6,102 nt of DNA from Dehalococcoidia bacterium. GTDB taxonomy: Bacteria; Chloroflexota; Dehalococcoidia; JACPQF01. Below are positions 5,638-6,102 of the stretch, in pieces (position 1 is the first letter of the stretch; the number at the start of each line of letters is the position of its first letter). The translations under genes and the position numbers were made by a program. A model generated the notes under the pieces. It was given only the letters and a program-made list of their open reading frames with translations. It did not search any database and was not told the DNA's origin. Location: the NCBI GenBank assembly GCA_030650265.1, contig JAUSEJ010000976.1, positions 1 to 6,102 on the forward strand, given 5' to 3'.

Positions 5638-5677
5638 CAGGCTGATCTGGCTCGTTGAAGGAAATGAGCCAGACCTG
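5638..5677 (-). terminator. Hairpin after the channel gene, terminator candidate without T-run
   Basis: TCTGGCTC and GAGCCAGA pair perfectly over 8 bp (5646-5653 with 5666-5673) around a 12-nt loop. CAGG/CCTG (5638-5641 with 5674-5677) extend the stem past a four-base bulge. It begins about 20 nt after the stop of the channel gene. No T-rich tail follows on the minus strand, so it may instead protect the 3' end or be Rho-associated. Confidence 0.45.
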
Positions 5678-5696
5678 CCAAACTCCTTATTAGCCG

Positions 5697-6102
5697 CTAT
5701 GAAGAGGCGTTTTTGTCCGCGGCGTCCTCGGCCAGCACAATTATCTTGTCCGACTCTGCGAATGTGACCGCCACAGACTTATCCGGATTAATCACGACAC
5801 CATAGGCTTTTGCCGGGTTGCCGGCATGGGCTTGATGACGATAGCCAAATGCTACCTCACCACGGCGCCGCGCTGCTTCGAGGACGGTGTAGAAGTTGAC
5901 CGGCCGCCCCGGTTGAACGTAGTCCGCCGCGGGCTTGAGGTAGATCTCCGATCCCTTAGTGCTCAGCAACTCGGCGAAGACGCCACCCAATGCCTTATTC
6001 TCCGAGATCTGCGCCAGCATCAGGCTGATGAGCCTGTCGCTCACAACGAAGTCATCAGCGTAGTTGACCTGCACCAGAGCCCTCTTGCGAATATCCAACA
6101 TC
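5697..6102 (-). CDS. C-terminal part of a CASTOR/POLLUX-type putative ion channel (5' end beyond window)
   Basis: The last 134 residues are visible, ending at TAG (5697-5699). The segments DDFVVSDRLISLMLAQISEN, GSEIYLKPAADYV, GRPVNFYTVLEAARRRGEVAFGYR and NPDKSVAVTFAESDKIIVLAED follow the C-terminal, RCK-like regulatory region of bacterial homologues of the plant CASTOR/POLLUX (DMI1) channels. The match is by memory, but it is long and colinear. These proteins are usually about 600 residues or more, with the membrane segments and TrkA-N-like domains nearer the N-terminus. The ATG at the window edge (6101) is therefore almost certainly an internal Met. Plant members conduct ions across the nuclear envelope; the bacterial role is not established. 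It is the upstream neighbour of the glycosyltransferase on the same strand, but a 222-nt gap with a hairpin and a promoter separates them. Confidence 0.88.
   Translation of the reverse strand, partial: MLDIRKRALVQVNYADDFVVSDRLISLMLAQISENKALGGVFAELLSTKGSEIYLKPAADYVQPGRPVNFYTVLEAARRRGEVAFGYRHQAHAGNPAKAYGVVINPDKSVAVTFAESDKIIVLAEDAADKNASS

Overview
The window reads as a stretch of chromosome from a moderately GC-rich, free-living bacterium, most plausibly a member of the Chloroflexota (Anaerolineae-like). This is inference, not proof. It rests on the Pro/Thr linker of the 'PTPRPANPTPT' kind in an exported lipoprotein, on the PsbP-like and uncharacterised membrane proteins of a style common in that phylum, and on the bacterial CASTOR/POLLUX-type channel. 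There are no rRNA or tRNA genes, insertion sequences, CRISPR arrays or phage genes. LAYOUT: (1) Positions 1-2807, minus strand, hold a three-gene cluster that looks like one operon. In transcription order it encodes a PrsW-family multi-pass membrane protein with an N-terminal zinc-finger-like knuckle (1863-2807), a single-pass membrane protein with a PsbP-like extracytoplasmic domain (1236-1838), and a trypsin-like serine protease lipoprotein whose C-terminus is cut by the left edge (1-1216). The gaps are only 24 and 19 nt. A good sigma70-type promoter (TTGACA-17-TATTAT, 2900-2928) precedes the cluster. (2) Positions 2847-3173 are an intergenic region between divergent transcription units. It carries both promoters and no convincing gene. 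(3) Positions 3174-4193, plus strand, encode an uncharacterised four-TM protein made of two copies of one module, offset by 174 residues. Its promoter places the transcription start almost on the ATG, so the mRNA is probably leaderless or nearly so. (4) Positions 4209-5474, minus strand, encode a GT4-family glycosyltransferase convergent with the previous gene. It starts at TTG, has its own promoter (TTGACA-17-TAGACT), and is preceded by an 11-codon leader ORF whose stop overlaps the TTG. (5) Positions 5697-6102, minus strand, hold the C-terminal part of a CASTOR/POLLUX-type putative ion channel, followed by a GC-rich hairpin. HOW THE GENES MAY WORK TOGETHER: the left cluster puts an intramembrane-protease-fold protein, an anchored exported domain and a secreted serine protease on one message. 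That suggests a surface proteolysis or envelope-sensing module. The PrsW-like member appears to have lost every residue expected in its active site, so if the module is real it is more likely a scaffold or sensor than a protease. The glycosyltransferase and channel genes show no sequence link to that cluster.
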